This document shows, piece after piece, positions 8,190 through 16,423 of a stretch of 64,000 bases of DNA (position 1 is the stretch's first letter; each line of letters opens with the position of its first letter). The stretch comes from Brucella pseudintermedia (GTDB lineage: Bacteria > Pseudomonadota > Alphaproteobacteria > Rhizobiales > Rhizobiaceae): NCBI RefSeq assembly GCF_042697365.1, contig NZ_CP137605.1; one strand, written 5' to 3'. The translations under genes were made by a program, and so were the position numbers. The notes below the pieces were generated by a model. It did not search any database. It saw only the letters and a program-made list of their open reading frames with translations, and was not told the origin of the DNA.

Positions 8190-8399
8190 CTACGCCGATG
8201 CCTGATAACTGCGACCGCGGGTGCTTTGGCGGATCTGCTCGGCCTCGTAGGCTTCGACATCCTCGAGGCGATAGACGACGCGGCCGCCGAGCTTGACGTA
8301 TTGCGGGCCTTCACCCGTCCAGCGCCAGCGTTCCAGCGTGCGGTGCGAAATGTTCCAGCGAGCGGCGAGCTCGATCTGGGAGAGGTGTCTGGTAGCCAT
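8190..8399 (-). CDS. Excisionase/AlpA-like HTH protein
   Basis: 69 residues built almost entirely of a MerR-like winged helix: LSQIELAARWNISHRTLERW is the helix-turn-helix, and GGRVVYRLEDVEAYE is the wing and final helix. This HTH_17 pattern is typical of excisionases and AlpA-type regulators. It precedes the recombination genes in the leftward operon, so it may be the recombination directionality factor for the serine recombinase at 12015-13334. That pairing is inference; such factors for serine recombinases are poorly conserved. Confidence 0.75.
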   Translation of the reverse strand: MATRHLSQIELAARWNISHRTLERWRWTGEGPQYVKLGGRVVYRLEDVEAYEAEQIRQSTRGRSYQASA

Positions 8400-8571
8400 C
8401 TTGTTCTCCGTGGTTGTATGAGAAAACCTGCGGAGAGGATGGAGTAGGATCAGGCTGGTGTCGTCGGGATGGAAAGTGGATCGTTAGGGGATCAGAATCA
8501 CCGTTTCATACGCACAGAGGGGGATGGACAAGGGGATGGCAGGCGGATGCTGCCCACATCCAGATGCACAA

Positions 8572-8592
8572 AAGCCCGGCGGAACCGGGCTT
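8572..8592 (-). terminator. Rho-independent terminator after the winged-helix gene
   Basis: On the minus strand AAGCCCGG, loop TTCCG, CCGGGCTT, followed by TTGTG, so the stem ends in a short T-run. It lies 12 bp past the stop of the gene at 8605-9294 and may partly separate that gene from the rest of the early operon. Confidence 0.7.
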
Positions 8593-8604
8593 GAGACAGG
8601 GGGA

Positions 8605-9294
8605 TCAGAAGAACCGGATATTGAGACGATAGCGGCCGCGCCGGTCGGACTGGATCAGCTTGCGCCATTCCGGCTGTGTCTTGAACAGGTCCGACAGACG
8701 CGTGCAGGAAGAGCCGGCTTCGGCCAGCACTGCCTTGCCATGCTGCCAGGGGAACCCGCGCATGGCAGCATCATGGAGAATGCGCACGACCCGCGCCTGG
8801 ATCTGCCCGAGCATGAAGGTCTGTTCGCCGAGAGTGATCTCGCTGAAACCATGCCGATGCTCGAAGATGATCTCGGATGTTCGCCGCGCGCCGCCCAGCC
8901 CGTGCTTGGCTTCGGCGCGGTCGCGCTCTTCGCGGCGGACGACCAGCTCTTCCTTCCGGATCAGGAGCCCGTCCTCAGGCTGTAACACGACGCAATAGCG
9001 ATCCTTCGGGGCATCGAAGCGATCGATCCGGAGCGTGCCCTCGTGAAACAGCCTGTAGGCGTCGTGGGTGCGCAGGTCCTGAAGCCCATGGAACCGGGAT
9101 TGATCATGGGGAATGGTGCACCACTGTCCTTCGTCGATCTCCTCGTAGCTGCCATGTTCAAGGTGAGCGCCATAGAGGCTAACAGATACCTTCAGCAGAC
9201 CGTTCTCGGCGAGATAGACCAGATCGCGCTGCGGCACCTCCCAGCGCTCTTCCAGTTCCTCCAGCGCGAAATAATCCTTCTCGATGGTCGCCAT
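8605..9294 (-). CDS. Winged-helix phage early protein, first gene of leftward operon
   Basis: 229 residues. The N-terminus YFALEELEERWEVPQRDLVYLAENG has the shape of a MerR/HTH_17 DNA-binding helix pair. The middle contains IRKEELVVRREERDRAEAKHG, a charged helix. The C-terminal 70 residues (QIQARVVRILHDAAMRG ... LSDLFKTQPEW ... RGRYRLN) resemble a second winged helix. It is the first gene after the divergent control region opposite the repressor, the position of a Cro-like or antirepressor-like regulator. Family not recognised; the regulatory role is inferred. Confidence 0.62.
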   Translation of the reverse strand: MATIEKDYFALEELEERWEVPQRDLVYLAENGLLKVSVSLYGAHLEHGSYEEIDEGQWCTIPHDQSRFHGLQDLRTHDAYRLFHEGTLRIDRFDAPKDRYCVVLQPEDGLLIRKEELVVRREERDRAEAKHGLGGARRTSEIIFEHRHGFSEITLGEQTFMLGQIQARVVRILHDAAMRGFPWQHGKAVLAEAGSSCTRLSDLFKTQPEWRKLIQSDRRGRYRLNIRFF

Positions 9295-9328
9295 GCCGCA
9301 TCCCCGCTTGTGAATGTGTTCCTGTTAT

Positions 9329-9368
9329 GTTCTATTTGCTTGACGCGGATGAATCAATCCTCTCTAAT
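9329..9368. promoter_or_regulatory. Overlapping divergent promoters of the phage switch
   Basis: Rightward: TTGACG (9340-9345), 17-bp spacer, TCTAAT (9363-9368), 28 bp before the repressor ATG. Leftward: TTGATT (complement of 9352-9357), 17-bp spacer, TAGAAC (complement of 9329-9334), reading into the gene ending at 8605. The two promoters overlap face to face, so binding at one should block the other. On the leftward strand GAACA recurs 11 bp apart (GAACATAACAGGAACA), a candidate repressor contact on one DNA face. Confidence 0.65.
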
Positions 9369-9396
9369 CCACAAATTCCACATACCGGACAAAACC

Positions 9397-10062
9397 ATGA
9401 GCACCACGATTGCCGATAGACTGAGAGCCCGAGCCGATCAGATGGGGCTGAACGCGCGAGAGGTGGCCGAACAGGCGCGCGTCAACAGGTCCTTCGTCTA
9501 CGACATCATGCGCGGACGCTCAGAACGCCCGAACATCGAAAAGCTCGACAAGGTTGCTGCGATCATCAAGGTCGATCGCAATTGGCTGCTGCATGGCAAG
9601 GGCGTGGTCGACGGCGATGAGCCGGACATGGAAGTGGCGGACCCCTTCGTGGCGATCCCCTCTGTCGCGGTGACCGCATCGATGGGTGGTGGCAAGATCG
9701 TCGCCGACGAAGTGGAAAACGGTGAACCCTACCATTTTAGAAACTCGTGGATCACGCATCGGCTGCGCGCCAACCCGGCAAACCTGCGCATCATGCATGT
9801 GGAGGGCGACAGCATGATGCCGACCCTGCACGACGGCGACGTCGTGCTCGTCGACCTTGCCCGCTGCATGCCGACACCGCCCGGCATCTTCGTGCTGTTC
9901 GACGGCATGGGTCTGGTGGCCAAGCGGCTGGAGCATATCCCGAACTCTGAGCCGCCGCGGGTGCGCATCATCTCCGACAACACGTTCTACAGCCCCTATG
10001 AGCGCACGGCCGAGGAGATCAGGATCATCGGGCGCATTCGCTGGTTCGGCCGGGAGATCTGA
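9397..10062 (+). CDS. CI/LexA-type phage repressor (XRE HTH plus S24 peptidase)
   Basis: 221 residues from ATG 9397. The N-terminal XRE helix-turn-helix covers residues 5-60 (NAREVAEQARVNRSFVYDIM). The C-terminal S24 peptidase domain has the catalytic serine S139 in EGDSMMPTL and lysine K176 in GLVAKRLEH, the dyad used for RecA-stimulated self-cleavage. The likely cleavage segment is the glycine-rich ASMGGGK (94-100), where most relatives have Ala-Gly or Cys-Gly. It probably keeps the element silent by binding the divergent promoter region just upstream and is inactivated by DNA damage. An upstream extension of the frame to 9043 overlaps the divergent gene and is not used. Confidence 0.88.
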   Translation: MSTTIADRLRARADQMGLNAREVAEQARVNRSFVYDIMRGRSERPNIEKLDKVAAIIKVDRNWLLHGKGVVDGDEPDMEVADPFVAIPSVAVTASMGGGKIVADEVENGEPYHFRNSWITHRLRANPANLRIMHVEGDSMMPTLHDGDVVLVDLARCMPTPPGIFVLFDGMGLVAKRLEHIPNSEPPRVRIISDNTFYSPYERTAEEIRIIGRIRWFGREI

Positions 10063-10064
10063 TC

Positions 10065-10787
10065 TTGATCGTGTTCGAGGAAGTGGTCGATGACGATCCG
10101 GCGCTCGTGCACTCGCCAATGGTGCGGGCAATGGAAAAGACCTTCGCCTATATCTACGAGCACGGAGCGATCCCGCTGACGCCATCAAAAGCCTTCAAAC
10201 GCAGCTTCGTCCACTGGGCGGCCGCCGAGTTCGAATGGCCGGGCTATCTGGAGGCCGACCTCTTCGCCATCAACAAGGTGCTGAACGAGATCGACTTCGG
10301 TCCGCTGATGGACCTGCACGACCTGATGATTGCCCTGAAGATCGGGCGTCACTCCAAGGGCCAGTTCACGCTGACCAAGGCGGGCCAGTCCCTGGTTGGT
10401 CATCCTGGCCGGCTGTTCGGCATCATCACGCCGTTCTATCTCTTCGAAGTGGACCACCTGCAATTTGCACGGCGGCCGGAACGATTGCCGGGCAATTGGG
10501 ACATCTTCCTCAATGTGCTGAATGTCGAGGTCGAGAATGGCGCGACCGCAACGGAACTGCGCCACACGCTCTATGGGCCAAAGGGCGAGTCAGAACGCTT
10601 CGATATGATCCTCAGCAACCTCTATGTTCAGGTTCTGCGTCCGCTATGCTGGACGGGGCTGTTGCGAGAGGATCGCGTTGAGGGCGCGCGACGATTCGAT
10701 GATGGCCTGTTCACCAAGACGTCACTGTGGCGCACGGCGCTGCGCCTGGACACCGACAGGGACGTGCGGCCGGCAACGCACCACTGA
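10065..10787 (+). CDS. Conserved hypothetical protein downstream of the repressor
   Basis: 240 residues, starting at TTG 10065, two bases after the repressor stop, or GTG 10071. Mostly helical and soluble, with conserved-looking aromatic segments (EWPGYLEADLFAINKVLNEIDFG, FGIITPFYLFEVDH). A stretch near residue 145 (NVLNVEVENGATATEL) through the end resembles a winged helix. No catalytic motif seen. Its position in the same transcript as the repressor suggests a lysogenic function, for example immunity or exclusion, but nothing in the sequence proves it. Confidence 0.6.
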   Translation: MIVFEEVVDDDPALVHSPMVRAMEKTFAYIYEHGAIPLTPSKAFKRSFVHWAAAEFEWPGYLEADLFAINKVLNEIDFGPLMDLHDLMIALKIGRHSKGQFTLTKAGQSLVGHPGRLFGIITPFYLFEVDHLQFARRPERLPGNWDIFLNVLNVEVENGATATELRHTLYGPKGESERFDMILSNLYVQVLRPLCWTGLLREDRVEGARRFDDGLFTKTSLWRTALRLDTDRDVRPATHH

Positions 10788-10810
10788 GCAGGCCGTGCCA
10801 CCGCGTAACG

Positions 10811-11116
10811 TTATCGCCCTACTGCACCTTGTCGACGTTGCGCCGTGGTGGCAGGGAGGGACTTCACGGGCGGCGTCTGCGGCCCACCATATCCGGAACC
10901 GGCATGGTAACAGGCCGTAAGGCAGTCGTTGCCGTTGATGGGGCTTGTTGAATACGAGATGATGCGGTTTCCGTTGTCGCAGATGCAGGAATAGAGATAA
11001 TGCTTACCAAGGGACGGCGAGGATGCCTGCACTTTCTCAATCCGGTAGGCCGATGCCGTAGTGGCGGTGGCAATGAGGGCTGCCAGCATGGCAGTGACTT
11101 GTACGACGCGCTTCAT
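10811..11116 (-). CDS. Small exported cysteine-containing protein
   Basis: 101 residues from ATG 11116 (MKRVVQVTAMLAALIATATTASA is a clear Sec signal peptide, cleaved before YRIEK). The mature part has four cysteines (CIC, then DCLTAC), enough for two disulfides in the periplasm. The tail after residue 80 is Pro/Gln-rich. It is a single gene, convergent with the upstream one (23-bp gap) and expressed in the opposite direction to the repressor, which fits a lysogenic-conversion 'moron'. Function unknown. Confidence 0.6.
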   Translation of the reverse strand: MKRVVQVTAMLAALIATATTASAYRIEKVQASSPSLGKHYLYSCICDNGNRIISYSTSPINGNDCLTACYHAGSGYGGPQTPPVKSLPATTAQRRQGAVGR

Positions 11117-11293
11117 GTGTTCCTCCCGAGCCATAAGATGTGGGCAGTGTAGGTCGGGCAATCTGAACCGCCGCTGAACGAGCGCCATCCAGTACTCATG
11201 ATTGCGTACTAACCTGACAAATAATTGATTGTGCTTGTGTTTTCATGATTTCCACGTACCGTTCGCTTATCAGGATTGATTGCGAACGGTCTC

Positions 11294-11521
11294 ATGCACG
11301 ACGTTTCCTCCGCCCCCAACCCCTTGTCGCCCGACCGCATGTCGGCGGATGAGCGGCTTGGCGAACTCGGCCAGATTCTCGCCATCGGGCTGAAGCGGGT
11401 TCTGTCCGAACAGTCCAGTCATTTATCTGCTGCCGGCAGAGAAAGTTCATTCGACATTCTCGCCCTCAAACGCCGTGTTGGTCGTCGCAAACCGAGCAAC
11501 CGAGTTGGAGAGCAGAAATGA
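11294..11521 (+). CDS. Small protein, first gene of the DUF2924/recombinase cassette
   Basis: 75 residues if started at ATG 11294 (MHDVSSAPNPL); a TTG at 11276 would add six. The core ERLGELGQILAIGLKRVL is an amphipathic helix, followed by a Ser-rich linker and a basic tail ending GEQK. Its stop overlaps the start of the DUF2924 gene as ATGA. Short proteins with this LGELGQILAIG core recur upstream of DUF2924 genes in alphaproteobacterial elements as I recall them. Role unknown. Confidence 0.62.
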   Translation: MHDVSSAPNPLSPDRMSADERLGELGQILAIGLKRVLSEQSSHLSAAGRESSFDILALKRRVGRRKPSNRVGEQK

Positions 11522-12018
11522 ATCAAGCAGTCAGGAAGCATGCCGGAAGTCGCAAAAATCTGGCGGATGCTGAAACGCCGGTATTGGCACGGCTCGCCAC
11601 GCTGAAGCGCATGTCAGTCAGGGAGCTGAAACTCGAGTGGGAGGCGTTGTTTGATACACCGGCGCCGAACAACAGCCGCGGCAATCTGGAATTGCGACTT
11701 TCCTGGCGCATCCAGGAGCTGGCGCTTGGCGGCCTTTCTCGACCAACCGCCAGGATGCTGGATCTTCTGGCCGACGAGGTCGACGGCAAGTCCGATAGCA
11801 AGGCGATCATCGCCGATCCGCGCAATCCGGTTGTCGGCACAAGGCTGGTTCGCGAATGGGACGGCGCCGAACACACAGTGACTGTGCTGCGCGATGGCTT
11901 CGAGTGGCAGGGGCGACGATTCAAATCGCTATCGGCCGCTGCGCGCGCGATCACCGGCGGCAACTGGAATGGCTATCGATTCTTCGGTCTTGGCGATGCG
12001 CGCAGGAGTGAACGATGA
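11518..12018 (+). CDS. DUF2924 domain protein
   Basis: 166 residues. The DUF2924 features are an N-terminal helix (MSVRELKLEWEALF), a basic helical core (NLELRLSWRIQELALGG) and a C-terminal beta region (GTRLVREWDGAEHTVTVL, FEWQGRRFKSLSAAARAITG). The C-terminal part, with GxxWNGYRFFGL, resembles a small DNA-binding fold found at the ends of site-specific recombinases and nucleases. It is coupled by 4-bp overlaps both upstream and downstream. Family known, function not; a partner or directionality role for the recombinase is plausible. Confidence 0.85.
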   Translation: MNQAVRKHAGSRKNLADAETPVLARLATLKRMSVRELKLEWEALFDTPAPNNSRGNLELRLSWRIQELALGGLSRPTARMLDLLADEVDGKSDSKAIIADPRNPVVGTRLVREWDGAEHTVTVLRDGFEWQGRRFKSLSAAARAITGGNWNGYRFFGLGDARRSER

Positions 12019-13334
12019 ATATTCAACAGCCCCAGCGCCGTTTGCGCTGCGCGATCTATACACGCAAATCCTCCGAAGAAGGCCTCGACATGGAGTTCAA
12101 CTCCCTCGATGCCCAGCGCGAATCCTGCGAGGCCTATATCGCCAGCCAGCGCTCGGAAGGATTTGCTGCGATTCGTGAGCGCTATGACGATGGCGGCCAC
12201 TCCGGCGGTACGCTGGAGCGACCTGCATTGCAGCGATTGTTGGCTGATGTTGAAGCCGGATTGATCGACGTTATCGTCGTTTACAAGATTGACCGGCTGT
12301 CGCGATCACTGATGGACTTTTCCAAGCTGGTCGAGATCTTTGAACGCAATGATGTGACGTTCGTCTCGGTCACCCAGTCCTTCAACACCACGACGTCGAT
12401 GGGACGCCTGACGCTCAACATCCTGCTGTCGTTTGCGCAGTTCGAGCGCGAGGTAATTGGCGAGCGCATTCGCGATAAGTTCGCAGCTTCCCGCAAGAAG
12501 GGCATGTGGATGGGTGGCTATGTTCCGCTTGGCTATGATGTCCGCGACAGGAAACTGGTGATCAACGAAGAAGAGGCGAAAACGGTCAGGATGATCTTCG
12601 AGCGCTTCGTGGCAATCGGATCGGCCACCAAGCTGGCAAAGGTGCTGGCAGCTGAGGGCGTCGTCAACAAGCGCGGCAAGCTGATCGACAAGGGCTTTAT
12701 CTACAAGCTCATCAACAATCGCATCTATATTGGCGAGGCTGTGCACAAGGGAACCAGCTATCCCGGCGAGCATGAGGCCATCATCGATCGCGAGCTATGG
12801 GACACGGTGCACAATATTTTGCAGACGAGCCCTCGGCTGCGTGCCGCCAGTTCGCGCAATCAAACACCCGCCATGCTGAAGGGGCTGATTTTTACTGACA
12901 CCGGCACCGCGATGACGCCGACTGCGACGAAAAAGGGCAGCAAGCTCTATCGTTACTACACCTCAATGGACCTGATACGAAACCGCCCTACCGATGCCGC
13001 CGGACCGCAGCGGCTTCCTGCCGCCATGGTCGAGGATGCAGTTGTCGGCGAAATCCGTCGCATGATCGCCACGCCTGAGGTTCGGGTGCGGGCACTTGCC
13101 GCCCTGAAATCTGACATGCCGGATATTGATGACAAGGCGGTGATTGCCACACTCGGTGATTTCGACACGCTGTGGGCGTCGTTGTTTCCGGCCGAGCAGG
13201 CTCGGATCGTCCAGCTTCTGGTGGCCCGCATCACTGTGGGTGCGGCAGGACTCGCCGTCGACCTGCGCCATGACGGCATCAAATCGCTGGCCCGCCAGAT
13301 GATGGCCCGGCAGATGGAAAAGGACGCAGCATGA
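12015..13334 (+). CDS. Large serine recombinase
   Basis: 439 residues. The resolvase catalytic domain is complete: the nucleophile is S19 in YTRKSS, followed by LDAQRESCEAY, DDGGHSG, IDRLSRSLMDF, and the E-helix region TSMGRLTLNILLSFAQFERE. The recombinase domain covers residues 165-270 (PLGYDV ... IYIGEAVHKGTSYPG). The zinc-ribbon domain is absent or degenerate, with no cysteine pairs, so the C-terminus is shorter than in phiC31-type integrases. It probably integrates or excises this element. The attachment sites were not found. It overlaps both neighbours by ATGA. Confidence 0.9.
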   Translation: MNIQQPQRRLRCAIYTRKSSEEGLDMEFNSLDAQRESCEAYIASQRSEGFAAIRERYDDGGHSGGTLERPALQRLLADVEAGLIDVIVVYKIDRLSRSLMDFSKLVEIFERNDVTFVSVTQSFNTTTSMGRLTLNILLSFAQFEREVIGERIRDKFAASRKKGMWMGGYVPLGYDVRDRKLVINEEEAKTVRMIFERFVAIGSATKLAKVLAAEGVVNKRGKLIDKGFIYKLINNRIYIGEAVHKGTSYPGEHEAIIDRELWDTVHNILQTSPRLRAASSRNQTPAMLKGLIFTDTGTAMTPTATKKGSKLYRYYTSMDLIRNRPTDAAGPQRLPAAMVEDAVVGEIRRMIATPEVRVRALAALKSDMPDIDDKAVIATLGDFDTLWASLFPAEQARIVQLLVARITVGAAGLAVDLRHDGIKSLARQMMARQMEKDAA

Positions 13335-13729
13335 CGGAAAACAGCATCCGGGTGGTCATCCCGCTCACGTTTCGCAAGAAGAACGGCCGCCCGAAGATCC
13401 TGCCGCCTGCAGATATGGATTCGGTCGGGCAGAGGACACAGGACCCGCATGTGCTGCGTGCCGTTGCCCGGGCATGGTCCTGGCGGCGCAAGATCGAGCG
13501 CGGCGAGGCAACCACCCTTCGGGATATCGCCGATATCGAAAAGGTCACCGACCGCTTCGTCAGCCGCGTGATGCGGCTGGCCTACTTGTCACCAGATGTC
13601 CTGGAGAAGCTGCTCATCCACCGCGTTGCGCCGGCATTGTCGCTCAACGACCTGATGGCCGTCGCCGAATTGCCGTGGGCGGAGCAGATGGAGAGGGTGT
13701 TCGGCACGGCATTAGGTTCTACGCCATAA
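13331..13729 (+). CDS. Small HTH-like protein, last gene of the recombinase cassette
   Basis: 132 residues, coupled to the recombinase by an ATGA overlap. The N-terminus is basic (TFRKKNGRPKILPP, an AT-hook-like GRPK). From residue 45 there is a helical region, SWRRKIERGEATTLRDIADIEKVTDRFVSRVMRLAYLSPD, that fits a resolvase-type helix-turn-helix. The end, DLMAVAELPWAEQME, is conserved in similar small ORFs I recall after such recombinases. It may be a detached C-terminal DNA-binding domain of the recombinase, which would explain that enzyme's short C-terminus (inference). Confidence 0.7.
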   Translation: MTENSIRVVIPLTFRKKNGRPKILPPADMDSVGQRTQDPHVLRAVARAWSWRRKIERGEATTLRDIADIEKVTDRFVSRVMRLAYLSPDVLEKLLIHRVAPALSLNDLMAVAELPWAEQMERVFGTALGSTP

Positions 13730-13940
13730 AGCAGCTTTCGACCTAAATTCAGCCATTCATGAGCGATGCAAGCTTTCCCCAAAGCTGCCATTATCGATGT
13801 CTGCGGGAACTGAGCTGCTTCAGTGGGGTGGTTGGGACCTTGAAGATTGACCTCATTGTCCGTTGACGATCTGACATAGTTGGTGCGGCAATTTGAAACG
13901 GGCGTCCTTCAACGTGCGGAGCAGGGGACGGAATATCGCC

Positions 13941-15098
13941 TTAGCTGCCGACATTCCTTGAGATGTCGATGAACTGCTCAAGCACGCTTTCGTCGTCGAG
14001 CGGCATCAGATCCGGTGCCTTGATCTGCATGAGCGCATTGAACTCGGCCGTGCTCTCACCGTAAAGGACGCCCAACTCTCCTGCAGTCTCAAGAGCCTTC
14101 AACGTCTGGAGAGCGACCTGAGCATCTTCCATGGCTGCCTCATGGGCCTTCGTGGTGGTCTTCTGGCGGGCCAGCAGAATGTTACGGTAGCTGACGATGA
14201 TGTCCGCCATTTTCTCGCGAAGCTTCAGGTTCGCCCGAGAGACAGCCTCATTGGAGGCAGACTTCGCGTTCCTGAGTACCTTCTTGATCTCGTCGGCCTC
14301 GCGTTTGTTCTTCCTTTCGATCTTTTCGAGCTTCGGCAGCCAATCCTCCGTGTAGCTCGCCAGATGCCTTTCATGCATGCGGACGATGAGCAGCCGGTTG
14401 ATAGCGGAGATCCCGTGGTACTTGCGTGCTACAGACGGGTCGACGCCCTTGGTCAGGATGGCGTGTAAACGCTTCTCGACCTCGAGAAGCGCTTTCCCTA
14501 CGACGACGGCTTCGACGATCGCTGCGCCGTTCAGCTGATAGAGAACGGCCTCGGCCTGCTTGGATTCGAGTGTGATCTCATATTCATCCTCGAATCTTTC
14601 TCGGAAGTTCTCGATGATGTCGTCTCGCTTCTGACGCACAGCCTCGATCTCGGCATCGAGCTTTGCGATCTGCTGCTTGTAGTCCTCGCGTGATCCCTTC
14701 GGCACCGTACGCATGAGTGCGCGATCTACAAGGTTGGGCTCTGCTTTTTCACGAGCGAGGTCCATCTTGATGACAAGCTCGGATCTCTCGACATTTCCCT
14801 GATGGATCGCCTTATCCAGCTCAAGAAGGCGGGTGCGCGTCTCTTGATAGAGGCCAGATGCGATGGCTGTGAACGCATAGTCCAAGGCCTTGTTGAGGTC
14901 CGACTGGTACTTGCCCTTGTCGAAATAGGTCAGCCAGCCACCCTCAGGTGCCTCATCATACTTGCGAACGGTGTCGCGGATGTCGGGAAGCTGGCCAGCG
15001 AAGAGTTCGATGATCGGGTTGACGTCGATCACCTGTTGCTCTGCGCTGGCCGTGTTGATCGAAGCCGCCAGCAGTGCCACTGCAAGAACTTTTCTCAT
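13941..15098 (-). CDS. Exported long helical (coiled-coil) protein of unknown function
   Basis: 385 residues from ATG 15098, whose MRKVLAVALLAASINTASA is a Sec signal peptide cleaved before EQQV. Nearly the whole mature protein is charged alpha-helix (SREDYKQQIAKLDAEIEAV, KLEKIERKNKREADEIK) with heptad character and no transmembrane segment, so it should be a periplasmic coiled-coil protein. It stands alone between the recombinase cassette and tRNA-Ser, facing the tRNA's direction of transcription. No family recognised. It may be cargo of the element, since its right border could lie between this gene and the tRNA. Confidence 0.7.
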   Translation of the reverse strand: MRKVLAVALLAASINTASAEQQVIDVNPIIELFAGQLPDIRDTVRKYDEAPEGGWLTYFDKGKYQSDLNKALDYAFTAIASGLYQETRTRLLELDKAIHQGNVERSELVIKMDLAREKAEPNLVDRALMRTVPKGSREDYKQQIAKLDAEIEAVRQKRDDIIENFRERFEDEYEITLESKQAEAVLYQLNGAAIVEAVVVGKALLEVEKRLHAILTKGVDPSVARKYHGISAINRLLIVRMHERHLASYTEDWLPKLEKIERKNKREADEIKKVLRNAKSASNEAVSRANLKLREKMADIIVSYRNILLARQKTTTKAHEAAMEDAQVALQTLKALETAGELGVLYGESTAEFNALMQIKAPDLMPLDDESVLEQFIDISRNVGS

Positions 15099-15551
15099 GA
15101 CCTCTCCAGACTCCTGACCGCCAATAGTATCAGCGCTTACCGCAGATCCAAGGTAATCGAACGACGGTTCTGCTGTGCGCCTACTGTTATCAGCTGTTCC
15201 GCTCCCCACCCCGTTCCTGACTTTGTTTTATAGATGCGATATCGCCTCGTTGCAATGCGTCCTATTCCGCTCGGAAACGTCCATCTCGGGTGTCTCTGTT
15301 CAGGCTGGCTGGTGGCGGCACCCGTTACAACTCGGGCGTAGTTCCAAAGCCGCAAGACATTGAAATCATGCCGCACTTTTCGACCGAACCGAATTGGCCG
15401 AGGTTCGCATGGTTTGAGACAAAAGCCGTTCAGAGACTAGAAACCGGCGTTCTGGCAGTCTCTGAGGTTCGGTCGCCCCTGCTAAACCCCTTTGAAATCA
15501 AAAGGATTTTGGGCGTTCAGGGCAGCATGTAGGGAGTTTGCAATCTGATAG
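15099..15551. other. 453-bp stretch with no gene
   Basis: I see no gene here. The short open frames at 15175-15532 on either strand lack plausible starts or composition. It is the interval between the last accessory gene and the tRNA, so the right boundary of the mobile element may fall in it, but I found no direct repeat that would define an attachment site. Confidence 0.5.
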
Positions 15552-15641
15552 TGGCGGAGGGGGTGGGATTCGAACCCACGGTACGATCTCTCGCACGCCG
15601 GTTTTCAAGACCGGTGCCTTAAACCGCTCGGCCACCCCTCC
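15552..15641 (-). tRNA. tRNA-Ser (anticodon UGA)
   Basis: Ninety nucleotides with CCA encoded at the 3' end. The acceptor stem GGAGGGG pairs with CCCCUCC. The anticodon arm reads CCGGUCUUGAAAACCGG with anticodon UGA. The long variable arm (GUGCGAGAGAUCGUAC) is typical of type II serine tRNAs, and the T-loop is GGGUUCGAAUCCC. It reads UCA and UCG-type serine codons. tRNA genes are common integration targets, but large serine recombinases usually use other sites. Confidence 0.97.
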
Positions 15642-15960
15642 ACGCAATTGAATTATTGTGCTTTTCCCGGTTCAGGAAAAGTAGCAAACCGGAACGAGCT
15701 ACCGATTTGCGACCAATCGCTCAGCGAGTGACTTCTTAGCAGCTTTTCTTTTCACGTCAACGTGCCCTGTTTCATTTGTCAGCATTCTGGATATCAGGGA
15801 AAACGGCGCAACGCCGGTGACAAAAGCGCGATCCGGCGCTCCAAATGCAACTTTCGAGGTCATTGCCATGGCCGGCGATCGAATGCGCGCTAGGTTCTTG
15901 CAAGCAGTCCCTATCACAGATCGCCATTGTTTTCGGCCGAATTCAACACGGAGAAATCCC

Positions 15961-16215
15961 ATGCAGCACGAAATCCGAGAAAATATGGAAGTCATCGGTG
16001 CCGATGGCGTGCATGTCGGCACAGTCGACCGCATAGAAGATAATCGCATCAAGCTCAAAAAGACCGATAATTCCGGCCAGCACAGCGACCATCATCATTA
16101 CATCGAACTTGGCTTCGTTGCCGACGTGGAAGGCGACAAGGTAAGACTATCCGCCAACGCGAATGTGGCGGTGACACTGGAAGAAGAAGCTTCCGGCCGG
16201 CCGGTCGATCTGTGA
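15961..16215 (+). CDS. DUF2171 domain protein
   Basis: 84 residues from ATG 15961, with a CGGAG ribosome-binding site 8 bp upstream. The pattern EIRENMEVIGADGVHVGTVD, then DNRIKLKKTD and HHHYIELGFV, is that of DUF2171, a small PRC-barrel-like beta protein of the cytoplasm. The His-rich loop (HSDHHHYIE) may bind metal. Such proteins are common in Rhizobiales and often linked to stress genes; the function is unknown. It is a single gene followed by a hairpin. Confidence 0.85.
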   Translation: MQHEIRENMEVIGADGVHVGTVDRIEDNRIKLKKTDNSGQHSDHHHYIELGFVADVEGDKVRLSANANVAVTLEEEASGRPVDL

Positions 16216-16235
16216 AACGCACCTAAACGCCAATT

Positions 16236-16267
16236 CATAACACGGAGCCGCTGGCTGCCGTGTTATG
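16236..16267 (+). terminator. Strong hairpin after the DUF2171 gene
   Basis: Perfect 10-bp stem CATAACACGG/CCGTGTTATG with a 12-nt loop, 20 bp past the stop. It lacks a T-run, so it may act as a transcript-end stabiliser or a Rho-assisted terminator. Confidence 0.5.
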
Positions 16268-16423
16268 AGGCGCGCCGGTCTCTCCCTTCAATCGTTGCAG
16301 ATTTGGACGGCGATCTGATAAAGATTCCATGCAAAAATGCCGCAATCAGGTAATCGGCCTTGTCCTTTCCCGTGTTGCGGCCTAAACTTGAGTGGAAAAT
16401 TCAAAATAAGAAGAAGGGAAGCG

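Noticed and set aside
15099..15641. tRNA-Ser as the attachment site of the phage-like element
   Set aside because: No direct repeat of the tRNA 3' end was seen, the tRNA is intact, and large serine recombinases rarely use tRNA genes.
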